Below, in pieces: positions 23,669 to 32,700 of a DNA stretch of 33,362 nt. Position 1 is the first letter of the stretch. The number at the start of each line of letters is the position of its first letter. A program made the translations under genes and the position numbers. Origin of the DNA: Planctomycetota bacterium (lineage in GTDB: Bacteria; Planctomycetota; MHYJ01; JACQXL01; JACRIJ01); the NCBI GenBank assembly GCA_016220095.1, contig JACRIJ010000122.1, forward strand, positions 1 to 33,362. The letters run 5' to 3'. The notes beneath the pieces were generated by a model. The model saw only the letters and a list, made by a program, of their open reading frames with translations, searched no databases and had not been told where the DNA came from.

Positions 23669-25246
23669 TTACTCGGCGATTTTCAGCCCGTCTTCATAAA
23701 GAATAATTGCATCGTGACCGCCGCCGTACGTGCCATCCAATGACGCCTGCATGTCTATTCCAACCCGTACCGCGCAGGTATTTTTAATGTTGCGTAGATA
23801 CAACAGGAATTCTATTACGGCAGTCTTTTTTGCCAATATCAGGTAATGCGTTTCTGCGCATTCTTTTATCTTCACGGCAGGATAGTCGGGTATAGTATCG
23901 TAAAATTCGACAAGTTTCGCCTTTTCATTTTCATTCAACAGATTGAAAACCGCATCTTTTTTGTCTCCTTCCAATCCGTTTAAAACATACAAATCCTTTG
24001 CCGGCAATACGGCGACAGGCACGGAATCCCATTGTTTTTCTACGAGCAGAAACACCCAATCGGAACTGGTTTTTTCCTGCTGGTTTAGTTTGTAATTAAA
24101 AACAACCGTATTATCAATCTTCGCAAGCTTGTTCTTCCAGTCATTATCGCGCGGCGGCACTGAATTTACAAGCAAATTGTTATGAACTTCACAAACAAGA
24201 TGCGGACAATCCACAAAATTGCTCTCGAAATGGCAGTCGTAATTAACGTCAACCTGCTCATTCCAAAAGGTAAACGTATAGCCAACGTCAAACGGCGCAG
24301 TCATGTGATTTATACTGTGCGGGCCGAGCGTTATGGGCATGGTCCTTTGCTGGTCAGGATGGTCACAGCACTCTTTTAACACATCAAGCAACAGGGATTT
24401 CGTTTCATTGCTCCGATTAACCAAAACGATATGCGCCATGGGATTTTCCTTCTTGCCGTCATTGTATCCTTCAAGCCAGCCGGTATAGATTACCTGAGAA
24501 CGAATTTCTATAATAGGGTCATTGTTAATCTCCATCACGATTTCCCTGCATTGTATGTCAATATACTCTATTTCTTCACTCGCTTTTGCTAATTGCGGCA
24601 ACGCAGGTTTTCCGATTTTAACCAGTTCCGCCTTAGCCGCTTTCCGGTCATTGCTTGTCAACTTAATGATAAGCTCTCTGATATGCAATTCTTCTTTTGT
24701 CAGGTTTTTGTTTTCCGGATGCTTAATATTGTCAATTTCTACTTCGGTCAAACCGTGCCTGCGCAGGACGGATTCAACTTCATTGCGGACAAAGGAATCA
24801 TCATAAGCCAACAGCTCCGGCAATAGTTTTTTTATTTTATCCATTACCTCCTCCACGCCGCCAAATTCTTCAATCACCAATAGCACAGTTCCACGGACAT
24901 GCTTATTCTCGTCTTCAAGAAGCGGAATAATATCATTCATATTTTCTTTGGCATGAAGGCGTTTAATTGCTTCAACCACAAGCTGACGCACGCCGGCATC
25001 ACTGTCTTTCAGCAAAGGCAATAAATCCTTTATTACGCTCTTATCAGCGCCGCCTCTTTGCCCCAAATCATATATTGCCTGCGCACGAACACTCGCATCA
25101 GGGTCTTTCAGGTTTTTCAGGAACGCCTCATACTGTATCTTATCCTGCGCATCTTTCGCACTACTGCCGGATTCCTGCGCGTAAAGCGCCTTTTCCGCGG
25201 ATATGCCGATTACCAGCATGAATGCTGTTAACAAAATCGTTTTCAT
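23669..25246 (-). CDS. Secreted HEAT-repeat protein
   Basis: The start is set at ATG 25246 (525 aa), with GAGGAGG immediately upstream and a signal peptide directly after it (MKTILLTAFMLVIGISAEKALYAQ). The in-frame ATG at 25300 would add 18 residues ahead of the signal peptide. Residues 35-160 contain about four HEAT/PBS-lyase-type helical repeats (KDPDASVRAQAIYDLGQRG, KDSDAGVRQLVVEAIKRL, EDENKHVRGTVLLVIEEF). Residues 190-260 are another helical segment and may include a further repeat. The remaining C-terminal part, about 265-525, is a mixed beta region that I do not recognise. It includes a conserved-looking His/Cys stretch (CCDHPDQQ, VNYDCHFESNFVDCPHLVC). Probably a periplasmic scaffold acting with the downstream Spy-like protein. 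Confidence 0.85.
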   Translation of the reverse strand: MKTILLTAFMLVIGISAEKALYAQESGSSAKDAQDKIQYEAFLKNLKDPDASVRAQAIYDLGQRGGADKSVIKDLLPLLKDSDAGVRQLVVEAIKRLHAKENMNDIIPLLEDENKHVRGTVLLVIEEFGGVEEVMDKIKKLLPELLAYDDSFVRNEVESVLRRHGLTEVEIDNIKHPENKNLTKEELHIRELIIKLTSNDRKAAKAELVKIGKPALPQLAKASEEIEYIDIQCREIVMEINNDPIIEIRSQVIYTGWLEGYNDGKKENPMAHIVLVNRSNETKSLLLDVLKECCDHPDQQRTMPITLGPHSINHMTAPFDVGYTFTFWNEQVDVNYDCHFESNFVDCPHLVCEVHNNLLVNSVPPRDNDWKNKLAKIDNTVVFNYKLNQQEKTSSDWVFLLVEKQWDSVPVAVLPAKDLYVLNGLEGDKKDAVFNLLNENEKAKLVEFYDTIPDYPAVKIKECAETHYLILAKKTAVIEFLLYLRNIKNTCAVRVGIDMQASLDGTYGGGHDAIILYEDGLKIAE

Positions 25247-25261
25247 AAAACCTCCTCGTAA

Positions 25262-25289
25262 ATTATATTTCATGGACATCATAAAGCAA
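25262..25289 (-). promoter_or_regulatory. Possible sigma-70-type promoter of the HEAT-repeat gene
   Basis: On the minus strand TTGCTT (25284-25289) and TATAAT (25262-25267) are separated by 16 bp. The -10 box is perfect and the -35 box matches TTGACA at four of six positions. The implied start is only about 10 nt before the ATG, so the leader would be very short and consist almost entirely of the Shine-Dalgarno. That makes the call uncertain. Confidence 0.35.
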
Positions 25290-25339
25290 CTAAACCACAA
25301 CTAAAACCATTACGACATAAAGAACGCGACAACAGTATA

Positions 25340-25416
25340 CCCACCCCTGCATCCCCTCCGCGGGAGGGGAGGGAATTACGGTAACATCCCCTCCTTGGAG
25401 GGGGCAGTGGGGTGGG
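25340..25416. repeat. Double-hairpin palindromic element
   Basis: Outer arms CCCACCCCTGC (25340-25350) and GCAGTGGGGTGGG (25404-25416) pair imperfectly. They enclose two GC-rich hairpins, 25353-25369 (CCCCTCCGCGGGAGGGG) and 25388-25403 (CCCCTCCTTGGAGGGG). The plan, two hairpins inside outer arms, matches that of the element at 9-126 although the sequences differ. Confidence 0.75.
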
Positions 25417-25439
25417 TTCGTCATATCCTGTAAATCCTG

Positions 25440-25535
25440 CCGCAGTCCTGCGACCGAGCAGTGCGAGGAAGTCCTGCGACCGAGCGGAGCGAGGAAGTCC
25501 TGAGCGGAGCGAAGGAAGCGAAGCGAAGGGAGCAA
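25440..25535. repeat. GA-rich tandem units
   Basis: Units of the form GTCCTGCGACCGAGCRGNGC-GAGGAA occur twice, followed by GTCCTGAGCGGAGCGAAGG and shorter GCGAAG copies. The same vocabulary is found in the inserted elements at 6630-6730 and 26013-26060. The region has low complexity and no coding sign. Confidence 0.7.
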
Positions 25536-25642
25536 TGCGAAAGGTTCATCCGATGCAAATAACGGCGCGTTTACGGACGACTATTCACATGGATGGACAG
25601 GATATACAGAATAACGTACGCCATATCGCCGGTATTCGTAGT

Positions 25643-25743
25643 CGTCTCAGCGTGCTTTGCAGTCTTAGCGGTTTATTCCGTTCGGCGCATGTCCTAACGA
25701 CTACGACTATTTAACCGCTAAGCGCGCCAAGCACGCTAAGACG
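25643..25743. repeat. 101-bp palindromic module, copy B
   Basis: A 27-bp reverse arm (25643-25669, three 9-mers of the CTTAGCnnn type), the 47-bp linker (25670-25716) and a 27-bp forward arm (25717-25743, GCTAAGCGC-GCCAAGCAC-GCTAAGACG). The arms are imperfect reverse complements, so the module can fold back on itself. Confidence 0.85.
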
Positions 25744-25760
25744 GTTACAAGTAAACGTCG

Positions 25761-25860
25761 CGTCTTTGCGTTCTTTGCGATCTCTGCGGTTTATTCCGTC
25801 CGTCGTACATCTAACGACGACTACGGTTTAACCGCAAAGCCCGCTAAGCACGCTAAGACG
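25761..25860. repeat. 100-bp palindromic module, copy C (most regular)
   Basis: Reverse arm 25761-25787 (CGTCTTTGC-GTTCTTTGC-GATCTCTGC), linker 25788-25833, and forward arm 25834-25860 (GCAAAGCCC-GCTAAGCAC-GCTAAGACG). Each arm is exactly three 9-bp units. This uninterrupted copy serves as the reference for recognising insertions in the other copies. Confidence 0.88.
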
Positions 25861-25874
25861 ATACGAATATCCGT

Positions 25875-26110
25875 CGTCTTTGCGTTCTTCGCGCGCTTAT
25901 CCCTTTTCCTTAATATGACATTACTGTAAGGGATCCTGCGCAAGGAGCGGTTTATTCCGGCCGTCGTACATCTAACGACGACTACGGTTTAACCGCAAAG
26001 GCCGCTAAGTAAGTTTACCCTGCCGCAGTACTGAGCAGAGCGAAGTGAGTGTAACGAAGGGCTAAGACGATTGCAGGTAACGCCGTCTTTGCGTTCTTTG
26101 CGCTCTTTGC
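25875..26110. repeat. Palindromic module, copy D, interrupted by two different insertions
   Basis: The reverse arm begins at 25875 with two intact 9-mers (to 25892). Its third 9-mer is replaced by a stretch containing the 39-bp element at 25900-25938. The linker is at 25949-25994. The forward arm shows 9-mers at 25995-26003 and 26004-26012, then a 48-bp GA-rich insert (26013-26060), then the third 9-mer GCTAAGACG at 26061-26069. A further reverse arm follows at 26084-26110. Confidence 0.8.
25900..25938. repeat. 39-bp element, copy 1
   Basis: It runs from TCCCTTTTCCTTA to TGTAAGGGATCCTG, and its ends contain a short inverted repeat (TCCCTT/AAGGGA). Copy 2 at 26724-26762 has the same length and 36 of 39 identical bases. 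This copy interrupts the third 9-mer of a periodic arm. Confidence 0.85.
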
Positions 26111-26187
26111 GGTTGAAGCTCTCTGTAGCCCTTACAGGGTAAACTCGCTACAGGGAATCTTCGCTTCGCCGCCGAAGCTCTGCCCGT

Positions 26188-26301
26188 CCTCCGCAGTCCC
26201 GATAAATCGGGACGGAGGATGGAGAGCGCAGGCGGCTCGTCTAAGGAAGACGAATATTGTATTGTGTCCCGACAAATCGGGACAGTGACGATTAAATCGT
26301 C
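26188..26301. repeat. Cluster of small AAATC-loop hairpins
   Basis: Three stem-loops: 26196-26213 (GTCCCGAT/ATCGGGAC, extended by CCTCCG/CGGAGG), 26265-26284 (TGTCCCGA/TCGGGACA) and 26287-26301 (GACGATT/AATCGTC). The first two share the CCCGA-ATCGGG core. They look like dispersed palindromes rather than terminators, since no T-run follows on either strand. Confidence 0.7.
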
Positions 26302-26416
26302 GCGGTTAGGTCATACGACGTTCGGCGTATCCTGGGAATAACGCCCAGCATCTTAACGAACGATAAAACTCTAATTTCTAAACCCTACTTCGCCAAGGCT
26401 TCGTAGGACGAGTCCG

Positions 26417-26720
26417 AAACTCTAAACAATATCTAAACTCTAAACTCAAATGACCCAAACCCGACGTACGACGTGTTTGCAGGATTTGAGCAGTATTGAT
26501 TGAATTTGCGGCATTGCAATCGCGAATCCCGGACCTCGGCGCCCGGAACTCGGATCTCGGATTTAGAAACATTCTATCATCCTGCCATCCTGTCATTCTT
26601 TCGTTCCGTCCTTCATTTTCCATTTTTCATGCTTCATATTACGTCAATAGTTCTTCGTACAATTCGTGTGTATTCGTGTTCATTCGCGGCTAATCCGGCA
26701 ATCCTTCGCGTCTTCGTGCC
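26417..26720. repeat. Mosaic of distinct short-period (8-9 bp) arrays
   Basis: Consecutive short arrays, each of about three imperfect units but with different words: CTCTAAAC units (26417-26450), CTCGGAT units (26530-26564), ATCCTGTC units (26575-26606), TTTCAT/TTCCAT units (26612-26640), ATTCGTGT units (26661-26690) and CTTCGCGT/CTTCGTG units (26704-26719). No repeat-spacer structure of CRISPR type is present. Confidence 0.7.
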
Positions 26721-26723
26721 CTC

Positions 26724-26762
26724 TCCCTTTTCCTTATTATGATATTAATGTAAGGGATCCTG
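26724..26762. repeat. 39-bp element, copy 2
   Basis: Same length as the copy at 25900-25938 with three differences. It lies 27 bp beyond the stop of the giant gene and breaks a CTTCGTG-type periodic arm: the arm's left part precedes it and a GTGGCTAAAAA remainder follows soon after. Confidence 0.85.
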
Positions 26763-26789
26763 TAAAGGAGTGGCTAAAAAACGTTCATT

Positions 26790-29700
26790 TCATCTTCTGA
26801 AAATTTTCTTTATAAAACACGCGCTTTTCGGGCTCTCTTCGCCGGATGCGCCGTTCTTTACCTGGAACCAGTACGTATCCGACCACTCGCTCATGCCCGC
26901 GGAATTTATCGCTTTCACACGCCAGTAATATACCTGGCCGGACGTAACGCTGAATGTCTGATACCTCGCTTCATCCATAACCTTATTTACGAATATCTCT
27001 GTGAAATCCATATCCTTGCCTATCTGCATCCAGTATGTCGCATTTGTCATGTTCTCCCACTCCAACATCGGCGCTGTAATGTCTTTTTGCCCGTAAACCG
27101 GATATAAAAGATTCGGTTTTAACGGCGCTGAAAGGTCTTGTATGGGGCCCGTTATAAAACCACTGTTGCCCGGGATATAAACAGAAACCGGTATCTGCAC
27201 AGGGCTGTTCAGTGCCTCCGCGGAAGTTATAGTTATTGTGCCCGTATCTATGCCTTCGTCAAGGCTCGCAGTATTTACGGTCAGATTTATTTCCTGCGTG
27301 CCGGCTTCGGATAAAGAACCGCTGAATATATCCGCGGATAACCATTCAAGGCTTTCGGACAATGTCCAATTCAAACTCGCCGTGCCGGTATTTGACAAGG
27401 TTAATTGTTTGCTTGTGCCTGAAGATGATTCGCCGGTTACATAAAAACTCACGGATGAAGGATTGGTTGAAAGTACGGCAATTCCCTGTTCCTGACCCTG
27501 GTCTTCATATATAACAAGGCTTACCGGTATTTCTATAGGAACGTTTATCGCAGTGTCTGAAGACAATGTTATAACCGCCTCGTGTATGCCGGCAGGCAGG
27601 TTGCTGATGTCAATAGTCACGCTGACGGACGCCGCTGAACCGGCTGTGCCCGCCGCGGGCGTAACAACAAGCCAATCCGCATCGTCCTGTAAAACCCAGT
27701 CAAAATCCAGCAGGGTTCCTTTTGATACGGCCAGCGTCTGTGTCAGCAGAGTAGCAGGCGTGCCGTATTGGGCGCTGAAAACAAAACCCGAAGGATAAAC
27801 ATATACGACGGCATAGTCTGTGGTGCCTATTACCGGATTAATGTAACCGGATGCAAGAACGTACTCATACGCGCCGATATCCCAGGCGGATGAGTCAAAG
27901 TTTACTATGTCCAGCACGTCTTCTCCCCTCTGAAACCCTGCAATATCTACGCTGAATTCCGCGCTGAGGTCTTTGCCTTTATCTATGGCATTTATTGCAG
28001 TGCTTTGCAGGTGGAAATCGCCGTTTACGGCATCAACGAAATAATCAGAAGTAACGGCAATATCGCAATTTTCCAGGGTGCTGTTTGTAATTTCAGCGCC
28101 AAATTCTATAAGGCAGTTGACCAGATGTGAATTTTCTATTACAAGCACAGCGGAATCCGGGCTGAAAATCGTAAGGTTTTCGCCAAGGGCGAGATTGGAA
28201 ACGCCGCCGGAGGTTATCACGCAATTGCGCAGTACCTCGCCGCCGGCGGTGCCCTGGCCGGTGACGGCGAATCCCGCAGTAGGTGACAGGATGCCGTTCT
28301 GCAGGGTTACGTCTTTTGAAAGCGTTATGCTCTCCGTATGCGCTATAGTATCTTCTATGCTGATAGTGTCCCCGTCAGTTGTGCTTGCGCTGTTTATGGC
28401 ATCCTGGATGGTCGCGTACGATTCGCCGGTGGATTCGTTAATCATCTGAGGGATGGTTGAGGTGGTGGTAAACTTATAATAAGACGGATTAGTCGTATAA
28501 GACATATTGCCTGCGCCATCCACGGCTATCACGCGCCAGTAATAGGTACTGTTGCCGATAAGGATCTCCGCGCCGGCGCCTGAGAGCGTATAGGACGGAT
28601 TGGACAAATTAGTCTTATTGACCACCGGTGAACTAAACGAGGTATAGTTATCCAACTGCAGGGTGTATGATACGCCGCTCAGGTCTGTTACGGCATCCCA
28701 GCTGAAATCCGCCGTGCTCGTGGAAATAGATGCATTATTTAACGGCAGGGAGAACATCGTGGCTGGAGGCGCGGCGCCATCGTACTTGAACGGCCCTATG
28801 TCCTGCGCCATACCTGTGGTATTCGTAGAAGAATACGGCAGGTAGTGGAAATACCACGAACCATCCGAGATTGCGGAGTTAAGAAGTTGAGGAGCTGTTA
28901 CGGGCGGGGTTGAGGAGTTCCAGACGGGCTCTGTCAATGTAAAGGTGTAAGAAGAGACGTTGTCCCAGACGTAGTAGTATTTATTTATCTGCGCGCCGAA
29001 ACCGACGGTATTTGTAAAAGTAAAGGTTGCCGTGGAGTACCAGTTATTGGTTAGCTTATCGCAAGATACCGAATCTACGGGTGGCACGATTGGCACCGTA
29101 TAGGTTACTGTCACATCCGTCAGCACGGGGTCTGAAGAAGACCCGTCGCCTGTGAAGATTGCCTTGTATTGCAGATACCTGCCTGCCGCGGCGATAGACG
29201 TATCGCCATTGGTAACGATTTCCCATGCAGGGGTAAAGTCATCCCACCCCGCAGGGTCGGTATTACCTGCCCTGACCTGCATGGTAATAGTACCCGCGCC
29301 CGCGGATGTCCATGCAACGGAATCAACCGTTGTGCTGTTATCACCGATATCCTTGGGAGCGGACGTAAAAGTGCCTGAGGAGTAATATGGGTCAGGTATA
29401 AGCTCTTCGGTGGAAAACGAACAAGAGGGTTCGGCGGCGGTGTAAGCTCTTACCATAAAATTATCAAAGTCTATAGCATTATTATAACCGCCATATAATC
29501 CAACCAAAGTATTGGTTTTACTGGTGTTTGTCCACGTTGCCTGCCACGATGGCGCAGTTGTGCCAAGATTATATATTCGGGATTTTTGAATATTATCACC
29601 TTGTCTCAATCCTTCAATCTGATAAAACTGGCCGACTTGCAAGGTCATCCCAATTGAACCTGGACCAGAGCCCCACACGTTATTATCTTCCAATATATTT

Positions 29701-32700
29701 GTTTTTGTTAAGTCTGGAACACCTTCTGTGGCGCCATAAGCCGCCACATGAACATAGGAATTAGCGCCCTTTTCAAGTAATACTCCACCCCTGGGTACTA
29801 TTGTGCCAAAAGAGGAGGGCACTTTAAATTGAGCGCTTACCAAATAATTACTTAATCCCGTTAATGTCTTATAACTATATTTATAAACGGCTCCTGTAGT
29901 ATCAGTTTGATGCCGCATACCTCCCGATTCAGTCCAAGTACCCGCATTATTCGTCCAACCGCTTTGATCTCCGTCTTCAAAATCATCAAATAAAGCATAT
30001 ACATTTCCCCTGTTTTCTATCGCACTGTTTGCCGTAGCATTATTGTAATACATATAATAGCTATGCTGTACGGACAATTCGGAAGTGGAAGAGGCGTTTA
30101 TCGCCGACTGGGTCTTGAACCAGACCTCGTTTTGGGCGTTGTAGTGTTCGCGGATTTCGCTGATTGAAAGAGCACGGTTATAGACAGCGACTTCGTCTAT
30201 TTTTGCATTGACATAGTTATATGCACCGGCAATATTAATACCTCCCATATAGAGAGTATAATTTGAAGAGTAATTCATTGTGCCGGTTGTCGTAACTGTC
30301 TGCGGCGTACCGCCATTAACGATTAAGCTTAAACTGCCGGATTCTGCCTTAATAACGATATACTGCCACTGGCCAGTAGTTAATGTAACGGTTGGGGTAT
30401 TATAAGTGGTTGAATTTCGATAGATAGCTGCTTTTACAACGTTGGTACCATCAGTAGAATCCTGCCAGAACATCCATCTGTAATTTGAGTTTTCCCAGTT
30501 ACCTATAATACCTCGGCGTGTGCCAGTGGTCATATTCGCCGTCGGAAAGAACCATAATTCGGCCGTAAAGGTCTCACTATTTGGAAAGTTTGATACCGTT
30601 GCATAGTTATTTGAGCCATTGAAAGTTCCAGCATAAGCGCCTAACTTTGCGCTTGAAGCAGTGCCAGCGCCGCTTTGGGCTGTTCCATGCCTGCCATTGC
30701 TTGAAGAATCCACAACTTCATTAGCAGTGCCATTCCAACTTGATTCATTCATATGCCATAAACCCAACAATCCGGTAGTCGTTGTTGAGCTAAGTTCTTT
30801 CCCCATTCCCACCGAACCCTTACCGACAACCTTTCCTTCCGTATAATACGGACTGCCGCTCAGGGCGCCGTTATTGCCGTTGCCGGACGCGTCGCCGGCG
30901 TCGTTGTCCAGATGATAGAGGCCTTTAGTACTTGTATCTGGAACAAGAGGGGTTGTTCTATAAATTGCCTGCACTTCACTCGCAGAAAGCTCCCTGTTAT
31001 AAACCACAGCCTCATCTATTATTCCATTGAAATAACTGCTCACGCCGGCGCCTCCCCTGCCCACCCCGATGCTCCAATCATCATACGATGTAGAAAGCGT
31101 GCCAAAATTTCCACTGGAATTGTTTTGCAGTACGCCGTTAATATAAAGCTTCATGCCCGCCAGGGTTTTACTTCCGTCATAAGTTGCCGCTATATTATAC
31201 CAGGCCCCTGCGTTTAAGGTCGTTCCGACAGTGGAAAACTGATATGCCGCCCATACCTGAGCTTTACCCATGTTAAATAAAACTGTTCCATTGTTCTCTA
31301 TTCTAATAAAAGTATTGAATTTTCCACTGCTTGCAGCGCCGCCGTCCCCGTTACCGATAATAACTTGATAGGCCGTAACGGAATTAGGCTTAACCCAGGC
31401 GCTTAATGTAAATGAATTATTTTCATTAGATATGCCTAATACGCCGGCAGTTACGTATTGACTGCTCCCATTCAAATTTATTCCCTGCCCTTTTATAATA
31501 TCCCTGTCCAGTTCATAAGAAGCAGAGCCTGTCCGGTCATAAGCAACGACCCGCAGGTCGCTCAGGTCATTATTTAGATTTCCTGCGTTTCGCAGGAAAT
31601 CTAAATCAACGTCCGCCTTGACGGAATACCCTGAAGAAAGCGCTGACGCGGTTTCGTTGTTTGTTACGGTAATCAACTGCCGGTTCTGCCATTCGGAGGC
31701 CTGGGTGATTTCGGAACCGACGGTTGCCGTCGGAACGCTGGAAATGTATTGTGTGCTATATGCTGTATCTGCCCATCCTTCAACAAAATCGGCTCCGATT
31801 CCGTCCTTGTAATTGCCTGCCTGAAAATAACGCAGTCCGGAAACCGTGGATGGAATTGAATTTGTTACAGGAGAGCCGGCAATATGCTGTGTTCTTGCCG
31901 CATCCAAAAAAACTGAAGTTTTAATTTGCGTAGTTGCTGTCCTTTCTAAAGTAACGAAATATTTCGTATTCTGCAGAATTGTTATGTTTGAAGGCGGATC
32001 TGCTATAACAGAACCATTATCCATACAACGACTCGGATATATCGTAGTATTCCCGAGCGTGACGAAAATTGCGTCTCCGGCGCCGCCATATCTATTTTCG
32101 GTATTTGAAAAACAGCCTAAATCCACAAGGCCATTCCCGCCGCTACTACTGGTTATGCATAATATGAAATTCATTTTCCAGCCGACATCAGAAATTGATG
32201 ATTTATCAAAATAACTCCTGTTGTCTGTTGATGACCTGTTGCCTTTCATATATAATCTCTTATTAGCGGCATCAACATAAATCAAAGTCCCAATATCTGT
32301 CCATGAATCTGTTGCAAACTCGTCAAAAAATTCAAAAGTATTTGCACCATTATTCGCATAACTGCCGCCAGATGACGCGTTGGAATTCCCGTAATACATA
32401 TAAACATTAGACAACCCCACGGGTATACTGTCCGTGCCTGCAACCTTTACCCAGAACGTACCGTCTTTTTCCATCCAATAAGGAAATTCCGTTCCGGAAT
32501 TTCCTGTAAATCGGATATCAGCGTAATTAAGCTTCATTTTTGCTTCGTAATGTGAAGATATCTCGCTTGCCAATAGAGCTCTATTATAAACGCGTACACC
32601 GTCTATAAGGCCGTCAAAATATTCATTGCCGCCTGTATTATACGTAGAACCAATCCACAATGAATAACTGTTATCAACATTATAATTTGCAGAGAGTGAA

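Larger units (their letters stand above)
25247..26789. other. 1.5-kb gene-free repeat region
   Basis: No open frame here has a plausible ribosome binding site or domain, and the longer frames simply cross repeats. The stretch is almost entirely repeats: a double-hairpin element (25340-25416), GA-rich units (25440-25535), palindromic modules built on a 46-bp linker (25643-26110), two copies of a 39-bp element, small CAT/AAATC-type hairpins (26188-26301) and a mosaic of 8-9 bp periodic arrays (26417-26720). It separates the giant surface protein gene from the HEAT-repeat gene. Confidence 0.75.

Noticed and set aside
25276..25300. Sigma-54-like match upstream of the HEAT gene (GTGGTTTAGTTGCTT on the minus strand)
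   Set aside because: The distance between GG and GC is 7 nt rather than the required 10.
25247..25535. Minus-strand frames at 25247-25300 (extension of the HEAT gene) and 25290-25535 (81 aa)
   Set aside because: The first precedes a clear signal peptide start and has no ribosome site. The second is a translation of hairpin and GA-rich repeats.
26417..26720. Possible CRISPR array
   Set aside because: Units are 8-9 bp with no spacers and no fixed 23-40 bp direct repeat, and no cas gene is nearby.
26378..26742. Overlapping frames of 65-81 aa in the repeat region
   Set aside because: They translate 8-9 bp periodic arrays on both strands, with no ribosome site.
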